Counted from the first letter of the stretch, positions 50,832 through 63,604 are shown. The stretch: 64,000 nucleotides of DNA from Helochares maculicollis (GCA_033557835.1 JAWQRO010000024.1:1-64000); one strand, 5' to 3'. Program-made: numbers and translations. The notes: generated by a model from the sequence alone, not told the origin.

Positions 50832-51893
50832 TTATAGGTTAAACTCTTGTGTCTGAGGAATTTTTTCGGCTATTGGCTCCCTAGGTTCTAGGTGCTTATT
50901 TGGGGAGATATACGTTGTTGACTGGAGGAGGGTATCTAAGGTTCTTTCGTCGTTGTTGCAGAATCTATTACTACCTCGATTGAAGCATGGCAGGATTTGT
51001 TTGAATTCTTTCCGGAAGTTTTCGTTGAGCCAAGCATACAAAAAGGGATTGTAACAAGTGGAAGAAACTGCCATGGTGTGGGCCAGGAAGAACAACAAAT
51101 GGAAATATTTTCCAAAATTAAGGAAGATTTGAATTACGTTGATTAGATTGAGAGGAAACCAACAGATGCCTATTATGGCCACCATTGCTATAAGCATCCT
51201 ATTAGTCCTTCTCTTTTTCTCTCTGTCTGCTTCTTCCTTCCGAGCGCTTTTCGTCCCAGGCTTTGATTTAGCCCTTTGGTTCAAGCGTTTAGAAATGCGG
51301 AAGTAGCAATAGGCTATTATGCAGAATGGAATTCCAAATTGCATTGTGAGAGTGGAAACACCAAAAACTATTTCCACTGTCTCTGTCCAGGCTTCTTCGC
51401 AGACTTCAACGCCTTCGTTGAATTTGACTTCCATGCATATTCCATAAGGAAGAGTTATTAACATGGAGAAAATCCAAATGCCTAAGAGGATGAAAAAACA
51501 AGTGGATAACTTCATTCGTTGTCTTAAAGGATGGAGTATAACGAAATATCGATCGATGGCGATGGCGGTAAGGGTTAATGTGGATACGTATACGCTGGTA
51601 GCCTGTGCGTAAGGGACCAAATGGCAGATTACGCGCCCAAAAATCCATTTGCCTATGAAGGTGTAAAGCGGAGTGAATGGAACGCAAAGAGAACAAAGTA
51701 CAATGTCAGACAAGGCCAAGTTTGTGATGAACAGATTGGTTACGGTTTGCATGGCCTTGTTGGAATAAACGATGTAGCAGACGAGGATGTTTCCGAATAG
51801 CCCTAGGAAGAAAATAATGATGTAAAGGATGTAGAAGATAATTTGGACTAGGAGGTGGTTTGTTATGTCCTCTTCTTCTTGGGCAGCAGACAT
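50832..51893 (-). CDS. Short neuropeptide F receptor-like, copy 2 (intronless GPCR paralog)
   Basis: A 353-residue class A GPCR and tandem paralog of the gene 5.8 kb downstream on the same strand. By eye about 190 of roughly 298 aligned core residues are identical, including MQTVTNLFITNLALSD in TM2 and SSTCYNPFLYAWLNENFRKE at TM7/helix 8. Landmarks: Asp63, disulfide pair Cys90-Cys165, canonical DRY (114-116), GICWFPLN in TM6, NPFLY (282-286) and Cys303. Compared with copy 1 the N-terminus is short, acidic (AAQEEED) and lacks glycosylation sequons. Loop 2 is two residues shorter and has lost the PSEKYRK signature. The tail is about 50 residues and lacks the PPPY motif. The start is the ATG at 51893, with no longer in-frame alternative seen. 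Likely a diverged sNPF or related-peptide receptor; ligand unproven. Confidence 0.93.
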   Translation of the reverse strand: MSAAQEEEDITNHLLVQIIFYILYIIIFFLGLFGNILVCYIVYSNKAMQTVTNLFITNLALSDIVLCSLCVPFTPLYTFIGKWIFGRVICHLVPYAQATSVYVSTLTLTAIAIDRYFVILHPLRQRMKLSTCFFILLGIWIFSMLITLPYGICMEVKFNEGVEVCEEAWTETVEIVFGVSTLTMQFGIPFCIIAYCYFRISKRLNQRAKSKPGTKSARKEEADREKKRRTNRMLIAMVAIIGICWFPLNLINVIQIFLNFGKYFHLLFFLAHTMAVSSTCYNPFLYAWLNENFRKEFKQILPCFNRGSNRFCNNDERTLDTLLQSTTYISPNKHLEPREPIAEKIPQTQEFNL

Positions 51894-51951
51894 TTTTATT
51901 GGGTTTTAATTATTTTTGGGGTTGGTGGATTTGGATTTATTCAACTCAATC

Positions 51952-51968
51952 CTGAAAATGTAAGTAAA
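51952..51968 (-). promoter_or_regulatory. Candidate 3' splice site in the second receptor 5' UTR
   Basis: The minus strand reads TTTACTTACATTTTCAG ending at 51952, about 58 nt upstream of the ATG. This suggests a non-coding first exon farther upstream joined to a single coding exon. The partner donor was not identified. Confidence 0.4.
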
Positions 51969-53770
51969 TACATCAATTTTATTATGGGTGCTATATGGAT
52001 TATGTATTGCATTCATTTGATTATGTAGTGTAAATTGTGAACTGTAAATAAATAGTTTAATTTATTATACTATATATTATACTATACTATCAACTCATAT
52101 AGGCAAATTGAACAGAAAGTGGCTTAATTGATATTCTGTGTTCTCTGGAACATTTTATATTTTACAAAAACGATGCTGGGAGAGTTCTGACGCAATGGAT
52201 TTGTTGCTGACGTTGACAGTGATTTTAATTTTATCAGTTTTTATTCAGAAAACGTTCCATTTCCTTATCAATTCAACATAAAAATAACGTTTCTCTTAAT
52301 TCTTACGGAGAAACGAAATGAAAAAAGCATAAGGCTACCGTGGAGATTTAAAAATATCCCTGGGGAAAATAGGCCCATCTAGAAGCAAAGTAAACCAACC
52401 GCCCCGGATTCATTATTTACACCTACTTAACTTGCATTATTCAGCCAGACAGATAAATTGGGGGGCGTCAAGACTCTTAATCCTATTTAAGGATGCTGAA
52501 TTTTATTTGGAAAAAATTGTCTTATAAGGGAAAAAGCTTTTAAGAAGTTCTTTGATACTCGTATTGGTTTATTAGTTTTCTCTCTTAAGAATTATGAATT
52601 GTTTATTAAATATGAATTTTTCTACTTTAATTTATATTTGGTTAATATCATTAGTTATTTGTATTACGATTTTTGTTCGGTTAAAATTTTTAGACGGTTC
52701 CGAGGAAGCTGTAATTGATCTCCTTCGTCTACTGCATAATTTAAACTGGCTGTCAGGTTTCTAATATAAAAATTGTTAAGCATGAGAATGGTTTTGAAAC
52801 TGAAAACATGAAGTCACTACAGGATTATGTACGATTTTGCTTTTCCAGTTTGAAGAAAATAAGATTTGAATAGACTACAATGATATTAAGATCTCATTAA
52901 ATAATATTCGCTCTTGGTTAAGTCATATTTATTCCCTTAAAAACCGTAGTTTAGTGAGACAAAATACACCGAAAACTTGAAAAAGGTTACTTCTCATAGG
53001 CGCTACCTCCAGGTACAAAATCAGATCATTGAATTAAAATTACGAGTAGTAAATACCAATCGATTGACACACATTACACATGACTTTCACATCGGTATTT
53101 TTTAGCATGAATTCCTAAATTTTTCCAATTAAAAGACAATATTTACAGCAAATACCTGGAAACTCATTTTAGTTAGGATTAAATGAGTTGCGGATTCAGA
53201 TTTCGTTCGCACATCAAATGCAACCAACCTTGCCATGAAAATATTTAATAAGCAAATACCAATCAGAAAATGTATTGTATGTAGATTTTGGCGCATCGAT
53301 AAAAGCCTCAAACGTCCATCTGTATATCGGCAGATTTTTAGCATGTTTATAAATACGGATGGATTTGACGGGACAAAATATGTCGATATTGTTTGATCAA
53401 ACCGCGCGCTTTCAACCTGATGGTTATAATGAAACACAAAACGATTAGAGGAGATAAAAAGTACTCAATTCTGAAAATAGGATGGCAACTTTAAGAGGGT
53501 CTTATGTGCGACGCAATATTGCAGCTAATTTACTCTTAGAGATTTCAGAGCATAAATCAACAATCTCCCTAGTTGCAAGTAAATTACAGGCAATTTACCG
53601 CAACATGCTCATCAATTATTTTACAACACTCCATGACACAAAGCTAGTTCGGGGGTTATCTAAAAGACCAAACATTAATCACTGTAATAACACCAATCCA
53701 AATATTAGTACATCATGTAATTCTGTTTTAAGCTGTTTACAATATTCTATCATGCCTTATTTACAATTAC
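51969..53770. other. Intergenic DNA between the second receptor and the secreted-protein gene
   Basis: No gene recognised; chance open frames at 53129-53437 (minus) and 53482-53784 (plus). May hold the promoter and a 5' UTR exon of the second receptor. Confidence 0.5.
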
Positions 53771-54583
53771 TTATTGTGACTTGAAACAAATGGACCCTTC
53801 GCTAAACGACACTATCTCGGACAAATCGCGATCTTCTAAAATAACTTTAGTTCCCTGGACGTAAATTCCACCTTCTTCGATCAACGAGAACGTAGAGTCG
53901 TAAATAAGAAATTTACATCCACTATTCATAGCCAAATGGATACCATCTGTCTTCACAACGCCCACATTAACACTTTTAAAATCTACAGTTTCCATGTTCT
54001 CCAAGTGGAGAAATCCATTCGGCTCGATTCTGCCAATTGAAACGTTTATAAAAGCTATGCTGTCCAACTCTTGCATAGGTGGAGCGCATTTCATTCCTTT
54101 TATACCAGAAAAATGCAAAAAAGCACCACTTGGGATCCTTTCCACCCACAGAATATCCTTAAAGATCATAATTTGAGGATTTTGATTCCACACGTCGGCG
54201 ATAAAATCCAATGTAGTAGCATTAAAAACCTTCAAGACCAATAGGGAGCTTTGGGTTTGCGGGCAATGAAAGCTCAGGTTTAAAAAGGGACAATTTTGAA
54301 TGGTAAGAATTTTCGTGTTGGGAACTGCGCGGAAGTGATAAATCCAAATTTCGATATCCTGCAACAAAGCAGTGTTTGCAGAAAGCCCGCAGAAGAGATT
54401 TCACTCACGTACCTCGTTTCTTTTATACGACAATTTGTCGCAATCGAAAATAACTTCTTGCGATGACGAACCGAGCTGGTTACAGCTAAATCCCTCTCTT
54501 TGGCAGTCGTCCATGAAAATTCTACGACTTTCCTCAAACTTAGATATTACAGCCAGTAAAATGATGAAAAACGTGAACTTCAT
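53771..54583 (-). CDS. Secreted LRR-like protein, two exons
   Basis: Joining exon 1 (54583-54413) to exon 2 (54358-53771) across a 54-nt intron (54412-54359, donor GTACGT, acceptor TTGTTGCAG) gives a 252-residue protein in phase 0. A second donor-like GTGAGT at 54408 would break the frame. Residues 1-18 (MKFTFFIILLAVISKFEE) are a signal peptide. There are eight cysteines (27, 34, 48, 80, 89, 148, 205, 248) and three N-glycosylation sequons (84, 103, 162). SGAF, NGFL, DGIH, GGIY and EGSI recur at residues 134, 171, 195, 220 and 244, the last four spaced 24-25, which fits a leucine-rich-repeat-like solenoid. No transmembrane segment or GPI signal is seen. I do not recognise the specific family. 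It is on the same strand as both receptors, about 1.9 kb from the nearer one. Confidence 0.8.
54359..54412 (-). other. 54-nt GT-AG intron
   Basis: Donor GAG|GTACGT and acceptor TTGTTGCAG|GAT. Size is near the minimum for insect introns. Removing it joins two open frames in phase 0 and links the signal peptide to the repeat domain. Confidence 0.82.
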
Positions 54584-54623
54584 CGTTTTTTTTTACGTTT
54601 TGCTTCGATTAAAATTTCAAGAA

Positions 54624-54670
54624 GACTGATCGCATTCAAGTTATAAAACTGCTCACCTTCAAGATATATA
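54624..54670 (-). promoter_or_regulatory. Candidate core promoter of the secreted-protein gene
   Basis: The minus strand has ATCAGTC at 54630-54624, matching the arthropod initiator TCAGTY, with its A at 54627. This would give a 44-nt 5' UTR. AT-rich TATA-like strings TTTTATAA (54648-54641) and TATATATC (54670-54663) lie upstream, but neither sits at the usual minus 30, so an initiator-driven promoter is more likely. Confidence 0.35.
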
Positions 54671-57600
54671 ACATTACCCTTTATTAAAGCTGAAATTAAT
54701 ACATTGTTTACAATTAAATATTATGTACTTAGTACTCATTTAAATTATAAGCAAATTTTAATAGGTAAGATGTTTTTCCAATTGTTACTCTTTGGTTGGT
54801 CTATACTACTTAAATGTAAACAAACAATAATTGGAATACGAATACCCAAGCAGCAAGAGTGGAGTTCTAGTTAATGCATGTGTGTTAGTTTGCCTGTGGT
54901 TAAATAGAGAATCCATTAAACCGGACGCAAACAGCGTGTGAAAAGCGATAAATGGATATAGAAAGAACTAAAACTTTTTCATTGGATAAAAGCGTTTTTA
55001 TCGTCAGATTTTCTTTCAGTGGCTGGGGATTATAAATGGCTGCTGTTCTTCCTACAATCGTTGTATATTTTTTAAGCGGTGGAAAAGTCGTATAAAAATG
55101 TCCTGTTTCTGAAAATATCTCGAGCTGAGGGTTATGAGAAATGTCTCGTCAGTTTTTGCACCCATTTTATCCCCAAGACTTGCATAATACTGCCCTATAA
55201 CTTACAACACCCGCTTTAAAATGTCAAAGCTGATACCTCGCTTAGTTTAGCTTAGAAACGTGAGTTTTCGTTTGATTTGTCGATAGATACTTAGTCAAAC
55301 ACTTTTTGAAAGTACGAAGTGCTTATTTTGATGTTTAATATGTAAAACTGTTAGTAGTAAAAAAATTGACCTCCAAATTTTCTATGAATTCTGATGTAAT
55401 GCAGAGGAGCCAGTAAACACAACGAGAATGGATTCAATGTCGTTTAATAAGAGAAAAAGAAATTGAGTCTGGAAGATTTTTTAAAGACAACTCAGATTAT
55501 TAAGTTAGAAATCACACTGTGTAGATATACTGCTTTTCTGTGGCAACAAATACATCGAATTAAATTCCAAAATTCAAATGAAAAATACAAGGTATTTAAA
55601 TGTTCTGCTAATTTTACCAAATTACAGACCAATAATATATGGTTGAAATTGTTGGATGTAAAATGTAATGATCGTTGGACAATCACATATTCTCTTTTGA
55701 ACAAAAATATAAAGTTTTGTGTTGGATAAGCGTCATTTGTGGGAGCTTTAAAATGAAAAAAGCTGTAGCTGAGGCGCATCGATTGCTTGTAGAAGGATAT
55801 AGTGAGGCGATCTTAAGTGATAGAATTCCTGAGTGGTATAATAAGTTTTAGAATCTAATCAACACATATCAAATTAAAACACTAAAAATTGCTTTCTTTC
55901 TACTCAGTATCCGTTTACTGACAGAAACTTGCAAAATTTAGTTTCAATGTTTCGAAAACAAAACAAAAGTTTCGCTCTTTCACAAGAGGTACCCAATTTT
56001 TGATAAAATTTTTTGTATACCTTATATAAACAAAAACAATTGTTTTATATCAGCAGCAGCATAGCTGGCAGCACTAGTTATTCCTAAAGTGATTGATTCA
56101 ATTAAGTCACTAATTAGAGCTGCATGAAGTAGCAGCAAATTAATTTGGATGTATACCATGATCAAATGTAGTTGTTAACCTTCTTTTACAATTATAAGAC
56201 TACCATCTAATATTTCCACGATAACAATAAGCACATTGATTTTGAAATATTCTATATTTGTAATGTCCAATTCAGTTGAAACATTTAGTTATTTATGTGT
56301 AATCACGCTGCTTTCAAAATTACACACAAAAATAACACATCCTCATTAAATACAAATTGACCTTTTTAACTAAACTGTTGCCAAATTGATTAAAAAGGAC
56401 AGTATCTCGTTGTTGGTAGTTTAAATCAACATTTTTTATGAAGTTTTGCGTTACGCTTCATTTGAACAAAAACAGAGCTTAATTAACATAGAACAATTTA
56501 ACTGCACTTTGAAAACCAATATCAATACTGACCAATAAAATTGCGTTTTAGGTGACTGTTACGTTTTATTAACGGAGCGAAAAATGGCTTTTTAGAACTT
56601 TTTGTGAAGAAAATTAAAGCTATATTACATACTAGGCATCAGGATAGAAATCAAAATGTCAATATAACTCACATTATCCTATCCAAGAAAAGGAAGTTAA
56701 TTTAATCATCCTTTTCATAAAGTGATCATAATAAATTATTTTAAAAAGTTTTCGCCGTTTTCATAGCTTGCGCTTTAATTAAAACCACTTTATCATTATC
56801 ATTTTGGCGTTTTAAGCTGAAAATGGAATACAATTACTTTATGTATCTCACTATTTTGAGTTGTAGTAACCAAACCTCAGGACTGTGGTTCAATTTTTGC
56901 AAAGAAAATTGTCTATTGTAATTATTGTATTTCTAGCGTTTCATTTCCTGATGCGTAATTTTTCCCATAGTTAGTTAATAGCTAAACCTGCTTCTACCGA
57001 ACATATAAATTTTGGGCAACAATTATGTTGGAACGTAAATTCATTTTTGCAATTCAAAGTATTTAATTGGTTCAATGTAGTACTTACTTAATTTTAATCT
57101 TCCGTTACCAATTATTATCTCATATATTCGAATTACTAAAAACTGTTATATTTGAATCAAAACCCTATTATAATGGAATATTTCAGGCACTGATACAAAA
57201 ACAAACAGTTTAAATTAGCAAAGTGAACTGAACATTGAAATTGTAATGATATTGAAATATATATTTCCCAAAAATAAAACTTATATAGAATCACCGAATT
57301 CTAATATAGAGCTTAAAATGTAGTCTAAATGTATTTCAACACTTTTGAATGAGGAAATGTCTGCCATTAAAAAATCAGTAAGCATTCAGGTAAACTCTAT
57401 CATAGCAAATATTTCAGGTATTCAACTACTCATCACTTGTTGACCTGATACTGAGCTTGAGAGGCAGTTTGTGTATTTGAATGAAATATTATTCCAAAGT
57501 AAAAGCATCGCATATACGTTGTGCGGAATGTACATTGTATAAATGAACATACCATTTTGAACCATTGCTGCAATAAAGTGCTTCAACTGTTAAACCACAT

Positions 57601-59343
57601 TTGCACTCAATATTAACGAAATCAAACCAATAACAGGCATGGAATGAGAGAATTTTCCAAGTAGTGTTTTTGCTCAACCAAACTGAACCAATGATATTTG
57701 ACCAAGCATGGCTGAAATCGTCTGCATATGAAGTAAATTTATAAAAAGAGAAGTACGTACAGCTATATCTATTATAAAAACTGTAAAGCCGTAGCTACGT
57801 CAATATTTCACTGTTTAAATTTTTTACGCAACCAAGCATTTGGTTTGTTTACCGTAGGAGAAATTTCTCAAAGGCAGTAGGCGGTAACCAGCACAACTGA
57901 CAGCTTTACAAGATGTAGAATAGGCAGAACGAACGAAGCAAACACAAAATGCTTGAATCCTCGTGATCCCAAAAGAAATATTTAAGCTCCTACATTAATG
58001 CCCTTGTTACTTCTATGCACATTTATATTCCGTGTATACAATTCCCACAGCTATTTTGCAATGTCTTTTTTAATAATATAGGTTGTTTGTGCTGTGTATG
58101 TATTCGAATGCAACTAGAAATTTTATGTAGATTGAAATGGAAACTAAACGCAATGTACTGATGCTGAAGAAAATTTCCATTCTACTCCTATCGTTACCTG
58201 GTAACACTTTTACGAATTCCCAGGCAACCTCAATGTAAGGCGAGAATTTTTAATCAAAGAGCTAGCAAACCTTTGAAAAACGTTTGTTCTTCTTCTACAT
58301 CTTCCGACCCTCTTGGCCCCCTCGCTCTTCATTTCGTGTCGACAATAAATCTAAACCCGGCCAGGAACAGCGAGAGTAGCTGGAAAGTTATTTGAAATAC
58401 TGCAAAGAAAGGAAACATCTGCACAAATACGCGGTAGGAAGGTATATACTTCATATTCAAGGATGCGAACTTGTTTTTCGTGATTTATTTGAACGTCCTG
58501 AACAAAAAGCCCGCGTTGCAGCAGTGAAAGGCCTTCGGTGGCTAAAAAGGTTTGGTTGTGTCGTAAATGTCTTCTTAGTTTGTTGGTAAAAACAGTTTGT
58601 TAAAAATTATAGCGTTTCAGTTATGACGGATTTCTCTGCCGCAAGAGTATTTACTTTTAAACACTTGCTACATAATACTACTTTTTTTTCATTCTTTTTA
58701 TAATCTTTTCATCGTGTTCTAGAATACTTGCAAATATAGTTCTGCAATTTACTTATTATTATTTACATATACGTTCAGCAATATCGTGTTTAAACGAATC
58801 GTTTCTATTGCCTGCAATAAAAAAATTGGTCAAAATATTATCAAAGTTAAATGTGTTGTTAAGTGATCGTCAGAGAATTTTGTAAATGATATAATAATGA
58901 TGAATGTTACATTGCAGCAAAATATATACTAAATGTGTTCATTTCTAACAATCCATCTCTACAAGGAGAATTGTTGTTATCCATATCAGATGCCGATTTC
59001 TCTTTTTGCTTTTGATTTAAATGTACATCAAGACCTGAAGAGCCACATTAGTAGTAAACTATCACTGGCAGTAGACATGAATCTCCATTATAGATCGTGT
59101 AGATTATGTACAGAATGTTGAAAACAAAGAGGAAGGTGAAAATGATGAAACGTAAATATGACATTATTTATTAGTCCAGTAGTATATAGAAAATACAAAA
59201 TATCCCACAAGAACAACCTACAATGCATCAAGTAAATTATATACAGGAAAAGGCGCAGATAATTTTTTTACGCAATATTTAAAATAGCTCAAAATGAAGC
59301 ATTAATAAAATGCATCAATCTAGCTGAAGGAATTGGAAATTTC
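54671..59343. other. AT-rich non-coding stretch
   Basis: About 4.7 kb with no supportable gene. Open frames at 55463-55729 (plus), 55492-55779 (minus) and 58392-58589 (plus) have no domain or splice support. Confidence 0.5.
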
Positions 59344-59560
59344 TCATCATCATTCTAATCATCTTCATATGCACATACTTTGACCCATATTGCAGGGTCT
59401 TAGATTTTTTTTTTCTACTTTTTGTCCGCTGTTGCACAAATGCCTTCCTTTGGTATCTTAGGTCATATTACCTCCAGAATGGCTTCATCGGTATTTAACG
59501 TGAACATCCGATTTATGAAACTGTTAAGACTTAAAACGACACATCCCTTTTCGTATACAA
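59344..59560 (+). repeat. Dispersed repeat, copy A
   Basis: Shares colinear segments with 63605-63782: CATATGCA, GACCCATATTGCAGGGT, TTGGTATCTTAGGTCATATT and GACTTAAAACG. Both copies are in the same orientation, diverged, and about 180-215 bp long. It contains the small inverted motif GACCC...GGGTC. Likely a retroposon or SINE 3' portion; class unknown. Confidence 0.7.
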
Positions 59561-62299
59561 AATCTAATGCACACAAGCCATTTTTTGATCAGAATTAGAA
59601 ATAGAAAATTTTATTATAAAAGTAATCTGTTATCTATCCTTTAAATTTATGTGTCAACAAAGTTTGTGTAAATCTTTGTTTCCTATAATATATTTGTAGC
59701 AATCATCCATCTCTGTCGTTTATCGTTGCACCCTTCTTGTTCATTTAGTACTTCTTTGCATTCTTGTATTAGTCTGCTTGCTATTTGCTATTGTCTCAAT
59801 AGTTTAAAAGCAGCTTGGTTTTTCATATAAATTTATCTTATGTGCATATGTTTGTTCAATCTTTGTTCTCACGCTACCAAGATTATAATAATTTTGGCAA
59901 AATTTTTAGATTCATTCAGTAGCATTCACGGTAAATTACAGTTTAGAGACCATTCTAAAATTTTGATCTGTGTTTTCGTATCAACAAATACGAAATATTA
60001 TGTGAATGAGACATAATCATATCCATTTAATAAAGAGATGTAGAATACCAAAAGATAGAAAAAACATGAAATGGTGAAGAAAAGACAATTTTTAAAAATA
60101 TTATAGTACAAGCTAGACATTACTAGTGAATAAATGAGCCTGTTGAAAAAGGAATCAGATGAAAAAAAGAATTGTTGGTATTAATGTAGTTTCTTCCCCT
60201 TGCTTATGAAGTCAAGAGCTGTCTTTTAAATTGTGCATACAGAGATGCAATCTTGATTTACATTGTTATATTTTATTAGTTGATAATTCATACATATTGA
60301 TTTTCTAGACAAGCTGTATTGTTAGTAACATATATTGTAACAATTATAATATTATTAATTAAATGATCGCAACATTTTTCGTCTGTGTTTGATACGTACT
60401 TTGTTATTGCATCAAAAGTGTACAGCAGCGATTGATATCTACATAATTAGTTGCTAACATAAGTAAGAATATAGTAATAAATCATTTGAAATTTATAAGG
60501 TTTTTCGTTTCTGTTAATTATTTATCTAATATTAAGTGTCTGCTTTTTATTGTTAAATCACGTTCCTAATATAAATGGAAAACATAGCAACTATACTATG
60601 TTAACTGTGTTTTATAACTAAAGAAAATTATAGTAGGAAATATCAAGAGTTGGGTTGTGCCCAAAGTCTAACGAAAAATTTACTATATATAGCATGTCGA
60701 AAGGCGTTTTTTAGTTTTTACTTAGATGCAATTCATCAGTTTTTAAAACAACGTCTTACATTATTACTTAAATTTCTGTACTAATATCAGTATATTGCAT
60801 ATTGCTCAATAAGTGAATATAGTGACAAACGAACTATTATACTTTTAATATAGCACAATATAAAATGTAATTCAAAAAGAAATTCGTCCATTCAAAATGG
60901 AAAAAAGATATTAGCCCTAAGCAACGCATAATAAATGCAATGAATATTTTACATCTATCCTTTTAGCAAAGAATTCTGGCCTGTGAAATATATAAGGGAG
61001 CTTAATGTAGAAATGTGGATACTGTGTGTTTCTAGAAGTGCATTAAAATGAGCACTTCCAGAATCATTGTACTTTGCATATCCATCATCTTTTAAATTTA
61101 ACGTTCTGATTTTTTATTGTTTTTAAGGGAACACGATTTTTGCATTTTCTATACTGGCATCATTCAATTCTAGCGAGAACGTATAGGAACCATAAAATGT
61201 AGCTTGGTAAAATCTTGAGATACTTTAACAGCGGCAATTACATTGCTCATGGAGCTAAAACTTATGTTTGAACGCATTAACAAAGCACATGTTGCGGTAA
61301 AAATCGATAGGACGTAAGGCATCCAATTTTCCTTTAAAAATTATTGCTTCTCCTTACTCCTGTTACTTGATAAAGAATGTCTCGTTGTGCAAAGCGTTAC
61401 TACAGCGACAGCAGATAAAATACGTAGTTAAAACCTTGGTATTATGCCTTTACAACTTTACATACGGCCCCTCAGGGAGCCGTTTATTTTGTAATTCGCA
61501 TCAGAGACAGCCAACAGACAGGAAAGTCGAGACAAAAATAAATGTAAGTATTTCGGTCGTAGTTTTTGATATGCGCCCGTATAACCCAACTAAAAAGAGA
61601 TTGCATAAAAAGTGAAGAGTAGCTTGGGGGAAACACAAACCTGAATAGGAAGTATATTTTGAGATAAACAAAATTTGAGAAGAAAACAAAACTAAATAGA
61701 AAAACAGAGTTAAATAAAATCTGAGAAAAGTTTAAAATAGGAATGCAAAAATTGAAAGATAGGATAGTTAGACTTTATGTTGTAATTGGAAGAAGAGTAA
61801 CAATTGAGCCTAGTGCAAAAGTTCAAGTGGATACAAAAATGAAATAAATGCAAAGATTTTTTCCAGTATAAAAACTGGGTAGTTGGCAAAAATTTACAGA
61901 TAACCAAAACTCAGAGAGGAGGGTGAAAAACCGTTTTTAATATTTACGCCAAAATAAACCGAGCTGGAATTAATTAGGGTTTTATATTTTCGGCTAATTT
62001 TTGGAAAGCAATTTGCAGAAAATACCTCAATATTAATTTGCAGCGTTAGCACCGCACTGGCTTGCCTGCAAATTTTCGGAGAATCCTCCATTAAGCGCAG
62101 CTGGGCCAATGTAAATATTTATGCCTGCGAAAGGCGTCTGTTAATTTTGACGGAAAATATAAGCGAAGCGTTTTTCTCCCCCTGTTAAACATAAATAAAG
62201 CTAAATTTCTAATAAATCTTCCCACAAATAAGCGACACCTTCTAGTAATTTTAGTGACCACAAGGAAATAAATTCAAGTTTTCAGGATATCTTTTACCG
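59561..62299. other. AT-rich non-coding stretch
   Basis: Nothing recognised. GC rises gradually after about 61900. Confidence 0.5.
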
Positions 62300-63280
62300 T
62301 TAACCAACGAAATTAAGGGGTGTGGGAGTGGAACGCAGGAAAAGCATTTCTTTGCGGTTGGGATTATGCCGTCTGGACGCCCTTCTCCTGGCGTTAATTT
62401 ACTGAGGCCATAATTTACATTTAAAGCTGTGGTCTAAAACGGAGACAGGATGATACAAAATCTCTCTTATTGTCACAAGATGTCGCTGTCAGCTGGTTGA
62501 ATTACGAGCCCGGTTTACATGATAGAGGCTGATGTTATTATTAAAAGGGAAATTCGGTACACATATGTCAGCAATAATTTCAATTATATTTAGAAGTAAA
62601 GTTCACAAATGCTCATATCACATAAAGAGCGACTATCCCGCTAAATTCGAAACTTCAGCTAATTGTAGGAAGCTCGTTTCAAATGCTTATCCTGTTTGTA
62701 TCCTTAATTTGGTTCTCGCGCTTCGAGTTGAACCCAATTGCATCCGCTGTTGATTGTTACCCCTTCAAACGCCAGCAACTCTTCCGCGATGTATCTCTCT
62801 CTTCTTCAGCGCATTTCTCTTCTTCTTCTGTCTTTCTCTTGCAAGTAGTTTATCAGATAACAATGTCTACCCATCTCTCTCTTCCTCATCATATAATCTC
62901 ATGAAATGCCTATCTCTCTTCAACGGTTACTTCCCTTTCGTTCTCTCATTTGGTCTTCTGGTGATAATTTGGTTTGGAACGTGTGATGGTTAAATCTAAT
63001 CACAGAGTGCCCCAGCTTCCAAACAAATATTGCTTCTGAAATTCCCACGGAAAGGCGGTTTGGCGTTAGTTTGTGGACGTCTTATTTCGAGATAGTGTAA
63101 CTAAGATTAAACTTATGGCAGCTAATCTTCCACCCGGCCGGAGCCGGAGCGAACGCTTAATAAAGCTGAATGTCTGCGTCCCTTTGCATAATTAATTGCA
63201 GTTGAAGGCTGAAGGTAATTCCTCCTTTGCTCGGCTAATGTGTCCTAAGCTTTACAGGTGGTCGAGACGAGATTAGTCTA
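62300..63280. promoter_or_regulatory. GC-richer stretch with homeodomain and octamer-like sites
   Basis: Higher GC than the surroundings (for example GTCTGGACGCCCTTCTCCTG, ACCCGGCCGGAGCCGGAGCG) alternating with AT cores such as TTTGCATAATTAATTGCAG near 63183-63201, which combines an octamer-like TTTGCAT with ATTA sites. A C/T-rich tract lies at about 62785-62835. Open frames here (62532-62993) overlap the pyrimidine tract and have no family features. The pattern resembles insect developmental enhancers or conserved non-coding elements, but conservation is untested. Confidence 0.32.
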
Positions 63281-63604
63281 AACCAGAATTTGCAAACTAG
63301 ACGTTTGCCATTTTATTTTGGAAGTGTTCAGCGAGCCTTAAGAAGATTCCTCTGATGCCAAAATTAAATAATCTCTGACGAAAATATCCAAGGCTTCTTG
63401 TGCAATTATTCATGGTTTTTTCGTTAAGTTAATGGACATGAAAATCGCTGATTAGCACGTTTAAGCGAAGGGACTAAACGAAATTTCTGCTGCTAGAAAA
63501 GTCAGCGCTTAATCTTATTAAGTAAGAATAATTTGGTATTCATAGTTTGCGGCTGCATTATTTAGGCTTTTGCAATAATCTCTCTGTCATTTCTGTTGTA
63601 TAAA

